From Actinoplanes sp. N902-109 (GTDB lineage: Bacteria > Actinomycetota > Actinomycetes > Mycobacteriales > Micromonosporaceae), in contig NC_021191.1 in NCBI RefSeq assembly GCF_000389965.1, positions 8,991,501-9,055,500 on the forward strand: a stretch of DNA of 64,000 bases. Reading direction: 5' to 3'. How positions within the stretch are numbered: position 1 is the first letter of the stretch; every line of letters begins with the position of its first letter. The position numbers were made by a program, and so were the translations under genes. The notes beneath the pieces were generated by a model. The model saw nothing but the letters and a program-made list of their open reading frames with translations. It did no database searches and was not told the DNA's origin. Of this stretch, positions 26,651-34,521 are shown one piece after another.

Positions 26651-27323
26651 GTCACCCGTTGGAGGCCGCCCGCTGCACGCCACTCCTCCGACCCGAAGCC
26701 CGGCGCCGGATGCCGCCTGCCCGCCGCGCGTCTCATCGCGCCCCCACGGACCCTGCTGAACGTCTGCCGCTACCCACCCCCTGACCCGACCAAGGGCGTT
26801 CCACCGCTACCGCCCCGCGCGTGCCCCTCCGCCACCGCTTACGGCTTCGCCGGCCAGCACGCGCCCCTGTGCCACGCCGCTTTTGGTTGTGCCGCCACGG
26901 TTGGGACGTTGTGCCGTCGATTGACGGAGTTGTCCTGGCTGGGGACTGCGGCCGATGCGGAGCGAGGCGGATGGGGACTCACGCAGAAGGAAGGGCCCGG
27001 TGAGCCGTTTTGAGCCGTCAGGCTCTTGGCTTGCCGGGCCCGGCCTCGACGGGAGTGACGGTCAGCGCCATGCAACCAGGCACGACATGGCCTTTCCGGC
27101 TTTGATCTTGCATTGAAGCGCGGGCCAGCATGGGGGCAGCGTGATCCCGGGCGGCCGCACCGGATGGGCCGGCAGGGCGGGGACGGGCGCCGGCCGGCCG
27201 AGCGATCCAGCACGGGGGAACCGGACCGCCCGGCCGGGGTCCGGGCTGCGTTTCCCGCCCGGGGATGGCGGGAGCGCGCTTCGAGCGGCGCCATGAACGA
27301 CGCCGCTCGTTGGTATGACGTGG

Positions 27324-27698
27324 TCAGGGGCGCAGGCGGGGCCTTTTGCGGGTCGGGGGTGCGGGCAGGGTGCCGGCGCGGACCAGGACCTGGCGGGTGG
27401 GGCCGGGTTCGCCGGTGCGGGGGTCGATCACGGTGCCTTCGACTTCCAGCCAGGTGTCACCCTCGTAGGGAATGGGTTTGTCCCATTCGACCCGGTGGAG
27501 CCGGAGGCTGAGCGGACCGATGCCGTAGCAGTAGTCGGATTCCTCGAAGACGTGCGCCGGCCAGCGGACGACGCTGGGCTGGAGCCGTCCCCGTCGGAAG
27601 ATCGGGGAAGCTGCGGGCCACCAGTACAGGCCGGACGCATCCATGGGATGGCGTCGGCGGGCACAGTGGACATGCTCAGTGACTCGCGTGGGGATCAC
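27324..27698 (-). CDS. Hypothetical protein
   Basis: A protein of 124 residues from GTG 27698; an internal ATG at 27644 (MDASGLYWWPAASPIFRRG) is an alternative. The composition is protein-like, with a Trp/Tyr-rich start and HRVEWDKPIPYEGDTWLEVEGTVIDPRTG, then a basic proline-rich end. The sequence suggests a small beta-barrel but no family is recognised. The start overlaps the upstream small gene by 23 bp, so the two form a pair. Confidence 0.6.
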   Translation of the reverse strand: MIPTRVTEHVHCARRRHPMDASGLYWWPAASPIFRRGRLQPSVVRWPAHVFEESDYCYGIGPLSLRLHRVEWDKPIPYEGDTWLEVEGTVIDPRTGEPGPTRQVLVRAGTLPAPPTRKRPRLRP

Positions 27699-27927
27699 CG
27701 CCCTCGTCCGGAGCCGGACCCGGGTGGAAACCGTCCCTCCGGGTCAATGCGTAGCGCACCCCGCCGAAACGGTGGGACACTGTCGTCGCGCGAGTCGTGG
27801 CTGCCTGCATGCCGTCGGTGTGCCGCTCGTCGCGGTAGACGGCGGCCGGGTTGCCGCGACGTGGCGCGTCGATGGCGCCCGTATCGGTGGATTCCCAGGG
27901 CTCCGGGCCGATGTTCGGGACCGCCAT
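27676..27927 (-). CDS. Small hypothetical protein
   Basis: An 83-residue hydrophilic protein (starts MAVPNIGPEPWESTDTGAID) with a strong RBS, GGAGGAAA, 6 bases before the ATG. That RBS is the main evidence that it is real. No family is recognised. It lies upstream of and overlaps the hypothetical gene ending at 27324. The region before its start contains the inverted repeats shared with the divergent DUF397 gene. Confidence 0.6.
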   Translation of the reverse strand: MAVPNIGPEPWESTDTGAIDAPRRGNPAAVYRDERHTDGMQAATTRATTVSHRFGGVRYALTRRDGFHPGPAPDEGGDPHASH

Positions 27928-28026
27928 GCCGTTTCCTCCGCTCGGACGCTCCCGCCAGAGAGCCTCGCGTACCGGACCGCCTCGGCCGGCCGAGGCCGTT
28001 CCGCGACTGACCCGTCACTCAAAGAT

Positions 28027-28115
28027 GTCACCCTGAGTGACCCCCACTCGGTGGGGTACGTGCGTTATCATGCTCACAATCATGTGAGAACGCAAGCTCA
28101 AATGCACGTGCATTT
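28027..28115. promoter_or_regulatory. Cluster of inverted repeats before the DUF397 gene
   Basis: Four dyads stand in 90 bp: GTCAC-CCTGA-GTGAC (28027-28041), CCCCAC-TCG-GTGGGG (28042-28056), CTCACA-ATCA-TGTGAG (28073-28088) and the perfect 16-bp palindrome AAATGCACGTGCATTT (28100-28115). The last has the core ATGCACGTGCAT, also present upstream of the XRE regulator at 29515-29526. It is probably a regulator-binding promoter region for DUF397 (plus) and the 27.9-kb gene (minus). Confidence 0.65.
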
Positions 28116-28185
28116 GCACAGCAGGAAGCCGGCGTGACACACATCGCCGGTCCCCGGACCGGTCTCACCGTTAGGGAGCCAAGTA

Positions 28186-28422
28186 ATGACGCGCATTTTC
28201 AACGGCATGCCCGCCGGGCAGTTGCAGGGTGCGACCTGGCGAAAGAGTGGCCGGAGCAACCCCAGCGGCAACTGCGTCGAGTGCGCTGCACTGCCGGATG
28301 GCAGCGTCGCGTTCCGGAACTCCCGCGACCCGGAGGGCCCGGCCCTGATCTACACGCCGGCCGAGATCGAGGCTTTCCTCGGCGGGGTCCGCGATGGGGA
28401 CTTCGACTACCTGCTCGGGTGA
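28186..28422 (+). CDS. DUF397 domain protein
   Basis: A 78-residue protein with the DUF397 signature: ATWRKSGRSNPSGNCVECAAL, followed by VAFRNSRDPEGPALIYTPAEIEAFLGGVRDGDFDYL. The RBS GGGAG precedes the ATG. DUF397 proteins of actinomycetes are encoded beside XRE/DUF5753 regulators, and whiJ-type loci of Streptomyces contain such pairs. They are thought to act with the regulator, possibly as its antagonist. The partner regulator is convergent at 28493-29383 and shares an upstream palindrome. Confidence 0.92.
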   Translation: MTRIFNGMPAGQLQGATWRKSGRSNPSGNCVECAALPDGSVAFRNSRDPEGPALIYTPAEIEAFLGGVRDGDFDYLLG

Positions 28423-28492
28423 CAGTGGTACGCAGTCCGGGTGACACCCTGAAGCGTTAATTACAGAGAGTTACTGATCCGCAACTAGGAAG

Positions 28493-29383
28493 TCAGGCCG
28501 GACGGCCGATCTCGTGCAGGAGCTTGCCGAGGATTTCCTGGGTGTGGTTGGGCGGCTCGGCATCGATGCACACGCGCTCCATGGCGATCGCGTACTGGTC
28601 GACGTCGTCCCGCTTGTCCAGATAGATTCCGCTGGTGAGCTGCTCGACGTAGACCACGTCGGGCAGCTCCGGCTCCGGGAAGCGCAGTATCGCGAACGGT
28701 CCCCCCGCCGCGGCATGACCGCCGACGTCGAACGGGATGATCTGGAGCCGGACGTTGGGCTTCCTCGACGCCTCGATGAGCGCCTCGATCTGCCCGCGCA
28801 TCACGTCATGGCCGCCGATCGGGCGGCGCAGCACGGCCTCGTCGATGACCGCCCACAGCTGCGGCGGATCGGTGCGGTCGAGCAACTGCTGGCGCTGCCG
28901 GCGCAGCTCGACCCGGCGGTCGATCTCGTCCGCGGTGGCGCCGGCATGGCCGAGCATGATGACCGCGCGAGCGTATTCCGGTGTCTGCAGAAGACCCGGG
29001 ACAAACTGGATCTCGTACGTACGGATCAGCGAAGCCGCCGCCTCCAGCCCCAGATAGGACTGGAACCAGGACGGCATGACGTCGCCGAAGTGGTGCCACC
29101 AGCCGGGGTTGTTCGCCTGCCGGGCCAGCCCCAGCAGCGCCTCGCGCTCGGCCGAGTCCTTGACGCCGTACATGGTGAGCAGGTCGGCGACGTCACGCTC
29201 CTTGAAGCTGACGCGACCCAGCTCCATGCGGCTGATCTTCGACCCTGAGGCACGGATCTCGTAGCCGGCATCCTCGCGGCTGATGCCCCGGCTCTCGCGG
29301 AGCCGACGCAGCTGCGCACCGAGCAGGATGCGCAGCACGGTGGGGCCGCTGTTCGGCGCCTCCTCCTGCGAACCCGCGCTCAC
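28493..29383 (-). CDS. XRE family regulator with DUF5753 (WhiJ-like)
   Basis: A 296-residue protein from GTG 29383, chosen because AAGGAG stands 6 bases before it; the frame extends 12 codons further upstream. The N-terminal helix-turn-helix (about residues 18-75) contains LRRLRESRGISREDAGYEIRASGSKISRMELG. The remaining ~200 residues are the DUF5753 sensor-like domain (YEIQFVPGLLQTPEYARAV through LPDVVYVEQLTSGIYLDKRDDV). It pairs with the DUF397 gene. The upstream region carries three palindromes, so autoregulation is likely. Confidence 0.92.
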   Translation of the reverse strand: MSAGSQEEAPNSGPTVLRILLGAQLRRLRESRGISREDAGYEIRASGSKISRMELGRVSFKERDVADLLTMYGVKDSAEREALLGLARQANNPGWWHHFGDVMPSWFQSYLGLEAAASLIRTYEIQFVPGLLQTPEYARAVIMLGHAGATADEIDRRVELRRQRQQLLDRTDPPQLWAVIDEAVLRRPIGGHDVMRGQIEALIEASRKPNVRLQIIPFDVGGHAAAGGPFAILRFPEPELPDVVYVEQLTSGIYLDKRDDVDQYAIAMERVCIDAEPPNHTQEILGKLLHEIGRPA

Positions 29384-29411
29384 CTGGCTCCTTGTCCGTG
29401 CGTCTCGACAA

Positions 29412-29529
29412 ATCTGCAAGTTGCAGATCAGTTGCCCAATGCATCCTAAGGGTGAGATCGCTCAGCGGAAAACCGAACGTTCGGCCATCCCCTGCGTCGA
29501 TACGCACGAGCCGGATGCACGTGCATCCG
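29412..29529 (-). promoter_or_regulatory. Three palindromes upstream of the XRE regulator
   Basis: ATCTGCAA-G-TTGCAGAT (29412-29428), CCGAACGTTCGG (29473-29484) and CGGATGCACGTGCATCCG (29512-29529), all perfect. The last shares ATGCACGTGCAT with the site before the DUF397 gene. The first, 29 bp before the start codon, is well placed for repression. Confidence 0.65.
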
Positions 29530-29688
29530 CTCTTGCGGACGCACTCGATGCCGAGCATGATAGCTGACAGGCGGTCGTTGGTGTGCTGACGCAGCGTGCT
29601 GAAAAGTCTGTCCGTTCCGGCGGTCAGGGCGACAACAGCGCTGGAGAACCACCCGATGACCGAGCAAAGCGGACGCAGGAGGCTCTCG

Positions 29689-30000
29689 ATGTCCACCCCG
29701 ACCATCGCCCCCATCCAGCGCAATCCGGCCGAGGTAGCCCCGGCCGACAGCTACCACAGAGCGGACCCGGTCTGGGTGTACCGCGACGGCTGGCGCGCCG
29801 GAGTGATCGAGGCATCGTCACCGATGGCCGTCACCGTCACCTATCGCCCGGGCACGCACTTCGGCACCGGCGTGGACACCTTCACCGCGATGTACGTCAC
29901 CTCGCGAGCCGACCTGGACCCGGCGCTCGACCGCCGCCAGGAGAATGGCCTGCTGTTCCGCCGCCCGCGCATGGGCGGAGACGGAGCTTCCATGATGTGA
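29689..30000 (+). CDS. Small hypothetical protein
   Basis: A 103-residue protein from ATG 29689, chosen for the AGGAGG 6 bases upstream. Its core, PADSYHRADPVWVYRDGWRAGVIEASSPMAVTVTYRPG, looks like a small beta-barrel (SH3- or Tudor-like spacing), but no family is recognised. The next gene begins 2 bases after its stop, so the two are probably co-translated. Confidence 0.6.
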   Translation: MSTPTIAPIQRNPAEVAPADSYHRADPVWVYRDGWRAGVIEASSPMAVTVTYRPGTHFGTGVDTFTAMYVTSRADLDPALDRRQENGLLFRRPRMGGDGASMM

Positions 30001-30002
30001 GG

Positions 30003-30470
30003 GTGACTTCGTTCATCCTCACCTGGGACGGCAGCGACACCGGCTACTTCAGGACCAACTACGAGAACGACATCGCTGCCACTGCGGCCGGTCGGCGGGT
30101 GCGAGGCCGTTGGAGCTTCGGTTCCCGTCGATCCGGTACGGCCGCAGGTGACCGGGTCTACTTGCTGAGACAGAACAACCGGCGCGGCATCATCGCCTCA
30201 GGCACCCTCGCCGACGGCACCATTTTCCCGGCACCGCACTGGGCCGGCGACCCGCTGAAGGTCACCTACTACGCGGACATCCTGTGGGACCGCGTCCTAC
30301 CGGTGGCCGACCGCCTGCCCTTTGAGGAACTCCTGACGGGCGCCCCCGGGCACAACTGGCGTCACATCTTCGCCTCGGGTCAGCGCCTCCGCCCACCGGC
30401 CGACGACCAGCTCGCCGACCTGTGGGCGTTTCACACCGGCGAGCCGGGCAAATCTGAGGGGCATGACTGA
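30003..30470 (+). CDS. EVE/PUA-like domain protein
   Basis: A 155-residue protein starting at GTG 30003. SFILTWDGSDTGYFRTNYENDIAATAAGRRVRGRWSFGSR, GDRVYLLRQNNRRGIIASGTL, VTYYADILWDRVL and the final NWRHIFASGQRLRPPADDQL reproduce the pattern of EVE-like (PUA-fold) domains fused at the N-terminus of some actinobacterial HNH nucleases. Such domains often read modified bases. Here it stands alone without a nuclease. It overlaps the next small gene by 8 bp. The family assignment is from recalled sequence patterns and is moderately sure. Confidence 0.6.
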   Translation: MTSFILTWDGSDTGYFRTNYENDIAATAAGRRVRGRWSFGSRRSGTAAGDRVYLLRQNNRRGIIASGTLADGTIFPAPHWAGDPLKVTYYADILWDRVLPVADRLPFEELLTGAPGHNWRHIFASGQRLRPPADDQLADLWAFHTGEPGKSEGHD

Positions 30471-30642
30471 CCCGAGCATCGACCCCACCGTCACCGGCCC
30501 CGAGCAAGTCGCGCCCGTCTCAAGCGAAGAAGCCGCGGAGATCGTCCGGAACCGGGACTCCCTCAAGGCCGGCAACGCAGCCGACGAGGACGCCAAGACG
30601 CCGGACACGTCACCGGTCGGCTCGCCCGGGGAAGATCACTAG
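30463..30642 (+). CDS. Small acidic hypothetical protein
   Basis: A 59-residue ORF (MTDPSIDPTVTGPEQVAPVS to SPVGSPGEDH) beginning inside the end of the EVE-like gene, with GAGGGG just before the ATG. It is hydrophilic, acidic and probably disordered. Its stop codon overlaps the convergent purC stop. Codon usage is normal and the start is well placed, but no family is recognised. Confidence 0.5.
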   Translation: MTDPSIDPTVTGPEQVAPVSSEEAAEIVRNRDSLKAGNAADEDAKTPDTSPVGSPGEDH

Positions 30643-31475
30643 GACCACTTGTCGCCGGTGAGGCGTTCGTACACCTCGACGTAGACGTTCCGGGTGGCCT
30701 CGACAACGTCTTCGGGAACCTCAGGCCCCGGCGCGGTCCGGTCCCAATCGGACTGAGCCGACCAGTTCCGCAAGAACTGCTTGTCGAGGTAGCGGGGAGC
30801 CTTGCCCGGCTGCCACTCGTCCGCAGCCCAGAAGCGGGACGAGTCCGGGGTGAGAAGTTCATCCCCCAGGGTGAGCCGCTGCTGTGCGTCAAAGCCCAGC
30901 TCGATCTTCGTGTCGGCAATGATGATGCCGCTGCGATCGGCGACCTCGGAGCCCCGCCGGTAGACCTCGAGCGTGATCCGCTTCAGCTCGGCGGCCAGCT
31001 CGGCCCCCACCTTGGTCTCCACCTCGGCAAGGGTCATGTTCTCGTCATGCCCGGCGCCCGGCGGCTCCTTGGTCGTGGGCGTGAAAATCGGCTCGGGCAA
31101 CTTCGAAGCCTCAGTGAGCCCCGGCGGCAGCTCCACCCCGCAGATCGCGCCATCCTGCTGGTACGTCTTGAGCCCCGACCCGGCCAGGTAGCCCCGAGCA
31201 ATGCACTCGACCATCACCATCTGCAAGCGCTTGACCCGCACAGCCCGCCCCGACCAGTCAGCCGGCACATCGGTCGCGGACACGATGTGGTTGGGCACCA
31301 CGTCGGCCAACTGATCGAACCACCACAGCGACAACTGGGTGAGAATCTTCCCCTTGTCCGGGATCGGCGTCGGCAGAATCACGTCATAGATCGAGATCCG
31401 GTCCGACGCGACAAGGACGATGTCCTCCCCGTCGGCATAGACATCCCGAACCTTCCCCGAGTGCAACAGCTCCAC
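30639..31475 (-). CDS. purC: Phosphoribosylaminoimidazole-succinocarboxamide synthase (SAICAR synthase)
   Basis: A 278-residue PurC, which joins CAIR and aspartate with ATP in purine biosynthesis. Motifs in order: HSGKVRDVYADGEDIVLVASDR (ATP-binding), YDVILPTPIPDKGKILTQLSLWWF, VVPNHIVSATDVP, MVMVECIARGYLAGSGLKTYQ, IADTKIELGFD and LLTPDSSRFW. The start is a GTG at 31475, preceded by AAGGGG. It is a single housekeeping gene between accessory regions, so the defence-related genes on either side flank a conserved anchor. Confidence 0.97.
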   Translation of the reverse strand: MELLHSGKVRDVYADGEDIVLVASDRISIYDVILPTPIPDKGKILTQLSLWWFDQLADVVPNHIVSATDVPADWSGRAVRVKRLQMVMVECIARGYLAGSGLKTYQQDGAICGVELPPGLTEASKLPEPIFTPTTKEPPGAGHDENMTLAEVETKVGAELAAELKRITLEVYRRGSEVADRSGIIIADTKIELGFDAQQRLTLGDELLTPDSSRFWAADEWQPGKAPRYLDKQFLRNWSAQSDWDRTAPGPEVPEDVVEATRNVYVEVYERLTGDKWS

Positions 31476-31560
31476 GTGATCCCCTTAGCCGCATCCATCA
31501 CCTGCGCAGGCCACGCTATCGGAAGCAACACCGCACAGCTCTGACGGCGGGCAGCAAGAG

Positions 31561-31596
31561 GCCCGCAGGAGCACACGACGGGGTGCTCCTGCGGGC
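31561..31596 (-). terminator. Terminator after the cytosine methylase gene
   Basis: A perfect 14-bp stem, GCCCGCAGGAGCAC and GTGCTCCTGCGGGC, with an 8-base loop, followed on the minus strand by CTCTTGCT. It lies 15 bp past the methylase stop and about 85 bp upstream of purC on the same strand. Confidence 0.8.
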
Positions 31597-31610
31597 TTGA
31601 CCGAGCCGGA

Positions 31611-32858
31611 TCAGCTGATACGCGCTTGGTACTTCATGAACAGCTCGTGCCGGTCATGGTCTTCCTGTCCGACGAATGCCCGGAAGGCGCCGAGCTTGTA
31701 GGACGGCAACGCCTTGTCTTCATTGACCTCGATGTGGAAGTCGCGGCTCAGCAAGCTGATGCGACGTTCGATTTCAGGGGCATCGATCGGCCGGCCGACC
31801 GCACGCACCAGCTGATTGAACGTCACAAAGCCATCGCTTTCCCGCAGCACCCGGTAGATCGGGTCATGTTCAACAGATTCACGCTGCTGAGGCACGCCAA
31901 CGTGCTTGAAGGCACGCATGATCGAGCTGCCTACGGCCGCAGCGACCGGTGGCGGGAAAGCATTGCCAATTTGCCGGTACTTCGTCGTTTTACGCCCGGT
32001 GAAATTCCAGTCGTAGTCGTCAGACCATCCTTGGATGCGAGCGACCATCTCGCACGTCAGCTTTGGTCCCGGCTTACCGGTGAAGTCAGCACCGGGCAAG
32101 GGAGCCTCGTCTGCGACCCCGAGCGCATCCACGCCCATCTCTGCCCAGGCTCGCTTCGCACGGGTCGGTCCCAAGTCGGCTCCGCCATGCTTTTTTGAAC
32201 CGCCAACGATGGTCGGAGCGATCTTGCTCGCACGCTTCGCCCATGCGTCTGCACCACGCCACCCGTTAGATCCCATGAGATCGACGACAGCCTCGCCCAC
32301 TGACGGGGTGTGCTCCGCCGGCTCAGGCCATTCGAAATACGGCGCATCCTCGGGCTTCATAGCAACGAGGACGAACCGGGGCCGCAGTTGCGGAACGCCG
32401 AAATCGGACGCTTGCAGGAGTTGCCAGAACGCTACGTAGCCAAGCGAAGCCAAGCGGTCAAGAACGTGCTGCCGATATCCGGCAAAGCGCGGCATGCTCA
32501 GCCCTCGGACGTTTTCGAGCAACAGTGCCCTCGGCCGCACCACGCCCGCCAGTTCAATCGCCCACGCGAAGAGGTCCCGCTCGTCCGTGGCACCGAGTTG
32601 CTTTCCCGCGATAGTGAAGGGCGGACAGGGAACACCACCAGCCAGCAGCGCTACGCCTTCGTAGTCGGCCGGCTTCCACGTGTCCTCGCTGGCCACGTCC
32701 CCCTGGGCAACCTTCCACTCCGACCGGTTCTCGCGGAGCGTGTTGCAAGCGTTCTGATCCAGTTCAACAGCCAAGGCATGTTCGAAGCCGGCTCGTTCGA
32801 GGCCAAGCGCCTGGCCTCCGGCGCCTGCGCAGATCTCCACTACCTCAAAGCTGGCCAT
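31611..32858 (-). CDS. DNA cytosine-5 methyltransferase of a NaeI-type RM system
   Basis: A 415-residue C5 methylase from ATG 32858, with GGAGG just upstream; the longer upstream frame is antisense to vsr. Motif I is EICAGAGGQALGLERAGF, motif IV is GGVPCPPFT with catalytic Cys78, motif VI is ENVRGL, motif VIII is QLRPRF and motif X is YRQIGNAFPPPVA. After motif X there is an unusual ~115-residue C-terminal extension (HDPIYRVLRESDGFVTFNQL onward) resembling a winged helix. It is divergent from vsr and the NaeI-like nuclease and should protect the host's own recognition sites. Confidence 0.93.
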   Translation of the reverse strand: MASFEVVEICAGAGGQALGLERAGFEHALAVELDQNACNTLRENRSEWKVAQGDVASEDTWKPADYEGVALLAGGVPCPPFTIAGKQLGATDERDLFAWAIELAGVVRPRALLLENVRGLSMPRFAGYRQHVLDRLASLGYVAFWQLLQASDFGVPQLRPRFVLVAMKPEDAPYFEWPEPAEHTPSVGEAVVDLMGSNGWRGADAWAKRASKIAPTIVGGSKKHGGADLGPTRAKRAWAEMGVDALGVADEAPLPGADFTGKPGPKLTCEMVARIQGWSDDYDWNFTGRKTTKYRQIGNAFPPPVAAAVGSSIMRAFKHVGVPQQRESVEHDPIYRVLRESDGFVTFNQLVRAVGRPIDAPEIERRISLLSRDFHIEVNEDKALPSYKLGAFRAFVGQEDHDRHELFMKYQARIS

Positions 32859-32960
32859 GTGGCCTCCTTCCAGGGCTAGGCACGAGGCCTCTGCCGCTGA
32901 CGAGTATCTTGCCTTAGGTGAAGCAGCGCCCTGCGAGCACCGCTTACGACTGGATTCGGC

Positions 32961-33503
32961 GTGTCTAGGCGTGACGCCGCGGAGGAACGTAAGAAGGCTC
33001 ATGACAAGGGTCTCTATCCCGCACCGCTGAACGCTGGCCGTTCCCGCAACATGCAGGCAAATCGCCGGAGTGACACCAAACCGGAAACGATCCTGAGATC
33101 GGCCTTGCACCGCCTCGGATACCGGTATCGCAAAGACTTCTTGCTGCGCTTCCCAGATGACGTGCGCGTCCGTCCAGACATCGTCTTTACTGCACGCAAA
33201 GTCGCTGTCTTCGTCGACGGCTGCTTCTGGCACGTGTGCCCCGAGCATGGACGGCAGCCGACCACCAACGAGTGGTACTGGACGCCGAAGCTGCGTCGCA
33301 ACATGGAGCGAGACCGCCGCGCCGACGCAGCACTCACCGGCGCGGGCTGGCAGGTGGTGCGGATCTGGGAGCATGAGTCTCTGCAGGAAGCAGTAGACCA
33401 GGTGCAGGCGGCGGTGCCTCGATCGAACATGCGTGCGACCGTATCCGAGGCGTGCGACGAAAAAGCTCAAAGTGAACCCGAATCACCTGGAGCAGCCTCA
33501 TGA
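32961..33503 (+). CDS. vsr: Very short patch repair endonuclease
   Basis: A 180-residue Vsr-like nuclease starting at GTG 32961. The core NMQANRRSDTKPE, RPDIVFTARKVAVFVDGCFWHVCPEHG (catalytic Asp73; Cys88/His91 zinc and active-site region) and NMERDRRADAALTGAGWQVVRIWEHE is the family pattern. Vsr nicks T:G mismatches that arise when 5-methylcytosine deaminates, so it complements the adjacent methylase. Its stop overlaps the ATG of the NaeI-like gene (ATGA). The last ~25 residues form a low-complexity tail. Confidence 0.95.
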   Translation: MSRRDAAEERKKAHDKGLYPAPLNAGRSRNMQANRRSDTKPETILRSALHRLGYRYRKDFLLRFPDDVRVRPDIVFTARKVAVFVDGCFWHVCPEHGRQPTTNEWYWTPKLRRNMERDRRADAALTGAGWQVVRIWEHESLQEAVDQVQAAVPRSNMRATVSEACDEKAQSEPESPGAAS

Positions 33504-34456
33504 GTGACGTAGATCCCAGCTCGCTCCCGACGCCGGACCCCGAGGTGGACCTGGTGGCAGCTGCCCTGCTCGCACTCGACCCGCACGGCAGCCTCACCGC
33601 TCAGGTGCTCCGCGACACGTTCGATCAGATATATGACGGACAGCGAACAGGGCGCTACAGCATCGATCGCTTAGCGAAGACAGAACGAACCCACATCGGG
33701 ACGCTGGTAGAAATCAACATGCAGCGCCGCTTCAGATACGCAGACGGTGAAGACTTGGATTTCTCCGTAGCCGGGTATGACGTGGACGCCAAGTACTCCA
33801 TGCGCTTCGGCGGCTGGATGATCCCCGTCGAGGCCCAGGGCAAGCTCTGCATGCTGATCCACGCCGATGACGCCACAGCTCAGTGGTCGCTGGGGGTGAT
33901 GCGGACACGTATCGAGTGGCTGAACGCGCCGAACCGCGACCTCAAGCGCACCATAGCGAGGCCTCACCTAGGGAACGCCCGGTGGCTCTTCAGGAACGCC
34001 CCACTCCCGGAAAACACGTTGCTCTGCTTGCCTGCTGCAGACCAGGCGGCCATTGCAGCGGCACCGGCCGGCACGGCTCGGGTTGCGGAACTCATGCGCC
34101 GCGCCGAAGGCCGAATGGTCAACCGGTCGTCGATCGAAGCGACTGCCCAGCAGAAGGACAGCATGAAGCGAGTCCGGGCCAACGGCGGCGCTGCCGACAT
34201 CCTCTCTAGAGAGGGATTCCTGCTGCTCGGCGGAACGCGGCTGGCAGCGCAGCGAGTCGCTCACGACCTTGGCCTTCCTGTTCCAATGTCTGGCTCCTTC
34301 GTTCCGGTACGGGTGACATTGGCCGAGGCCGGAGCGGAAGAGCCGGTTACATACATTGACGGCGTCGCCTTCCGGCGTTGGAGAGCCGGCGATCAAGTGG
34401 TTGACACATCGGCTCTCACGAAGGTCCTCAACGGACCGCCTTCCCCGGCTGGGTAG
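33500..34456 (+). CDS. NaeI-family type IIE restriction endonuclease
   Basis: A 318-residue protein with end-to-end resemblance to NaeI (317 residues as recalled): LRDTFDQIYDGQRTGRYSID, KTERTHIGTLVEINMQRRF, VDAKYSMRFGGWMIP and a C-terminal DNA-binding half containing VAHDLGLPVP. Catalytic positions align as Glu71, Asp87 and the DxK Asp96/Lys98. The position equivalent to NaeI Leu43, whose change to Lys gives topoisomerase activity in NaeI, is Ile44. NaeI cuts GCCGGC and needs a second site as effector; the same target is expected but untested. It is coupled to vsr by a 4-bp overlap. Confidence 0.92.
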   Translation: MSDVDPSSLPTPDPEVDLVAAALLALDPHGSLTAQVLRDTFDQIYDGQRTGRYSIDRLAKTERTHIGTLVEINMQRRFRYADGEDLDFSVAGYDVDAKYSMRFGGWMIPVEAQGKLCMLIHADDATAQWSLGVMRTRIEWLNAPNRDLKRTIARPHLGNARWLFRNAPLPENTLLCLPAADQAAIAAAPAGTARVAELMRRAEGRMVNRSSIEATAQQKDSMKRVRANGGAADILSREGFLLLGGTRLAAQRVAHDLGLPVPMSGSFVPVRVTLAEAGAEEPVTYIDGVAFRRWRAGDQVVDTSALTKVLNGPPSPAG

Positions 34457-34521
34457 GACCGAGTCGTAATACCGGCCGGAGCGCCGGCGCACGCATCAGG
34501 TGTTCACTGCCGGCTACATAT

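Larger units (their letters stand above)
25545..27323. other. Gene-poor C-rich repetitive tract
   Basis: About 1.8 kb with no credible gene. The plus strand is strongly C-rich and G-poor relative to its neighbours, and is made largely of degenerate tandem repeats with three different periods (31, ~42 and 37 bp, listed separately). Long open frames exist on both strands only because stop codons are rare in this composition; their products are low-complexity Arg/Pro/Ala and change frame across repeat units. Bases 27014-27323 hold nothing recognisable beyond an imperfect GCCCGG...CCGGGC hairpin near 26996-27044. Confidence 0.7.

Noticed and set aside
25563..27013. Long open frames on both strands of the C-rich tract (272 and 388 codons)
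   Set aside because: Low-complexity Arg/Pro/Ala products, repeats of 31 and 37 bp that break frame, no RBS and overlapping opposite-strand frames; treated as non-coding.
32859..33470. N-terminal 200-residue extension of the cytosine methylase
   Set aside because: It would be antisense to vsr; the ATG at 32858 has a good RBS and begins right before motif I.
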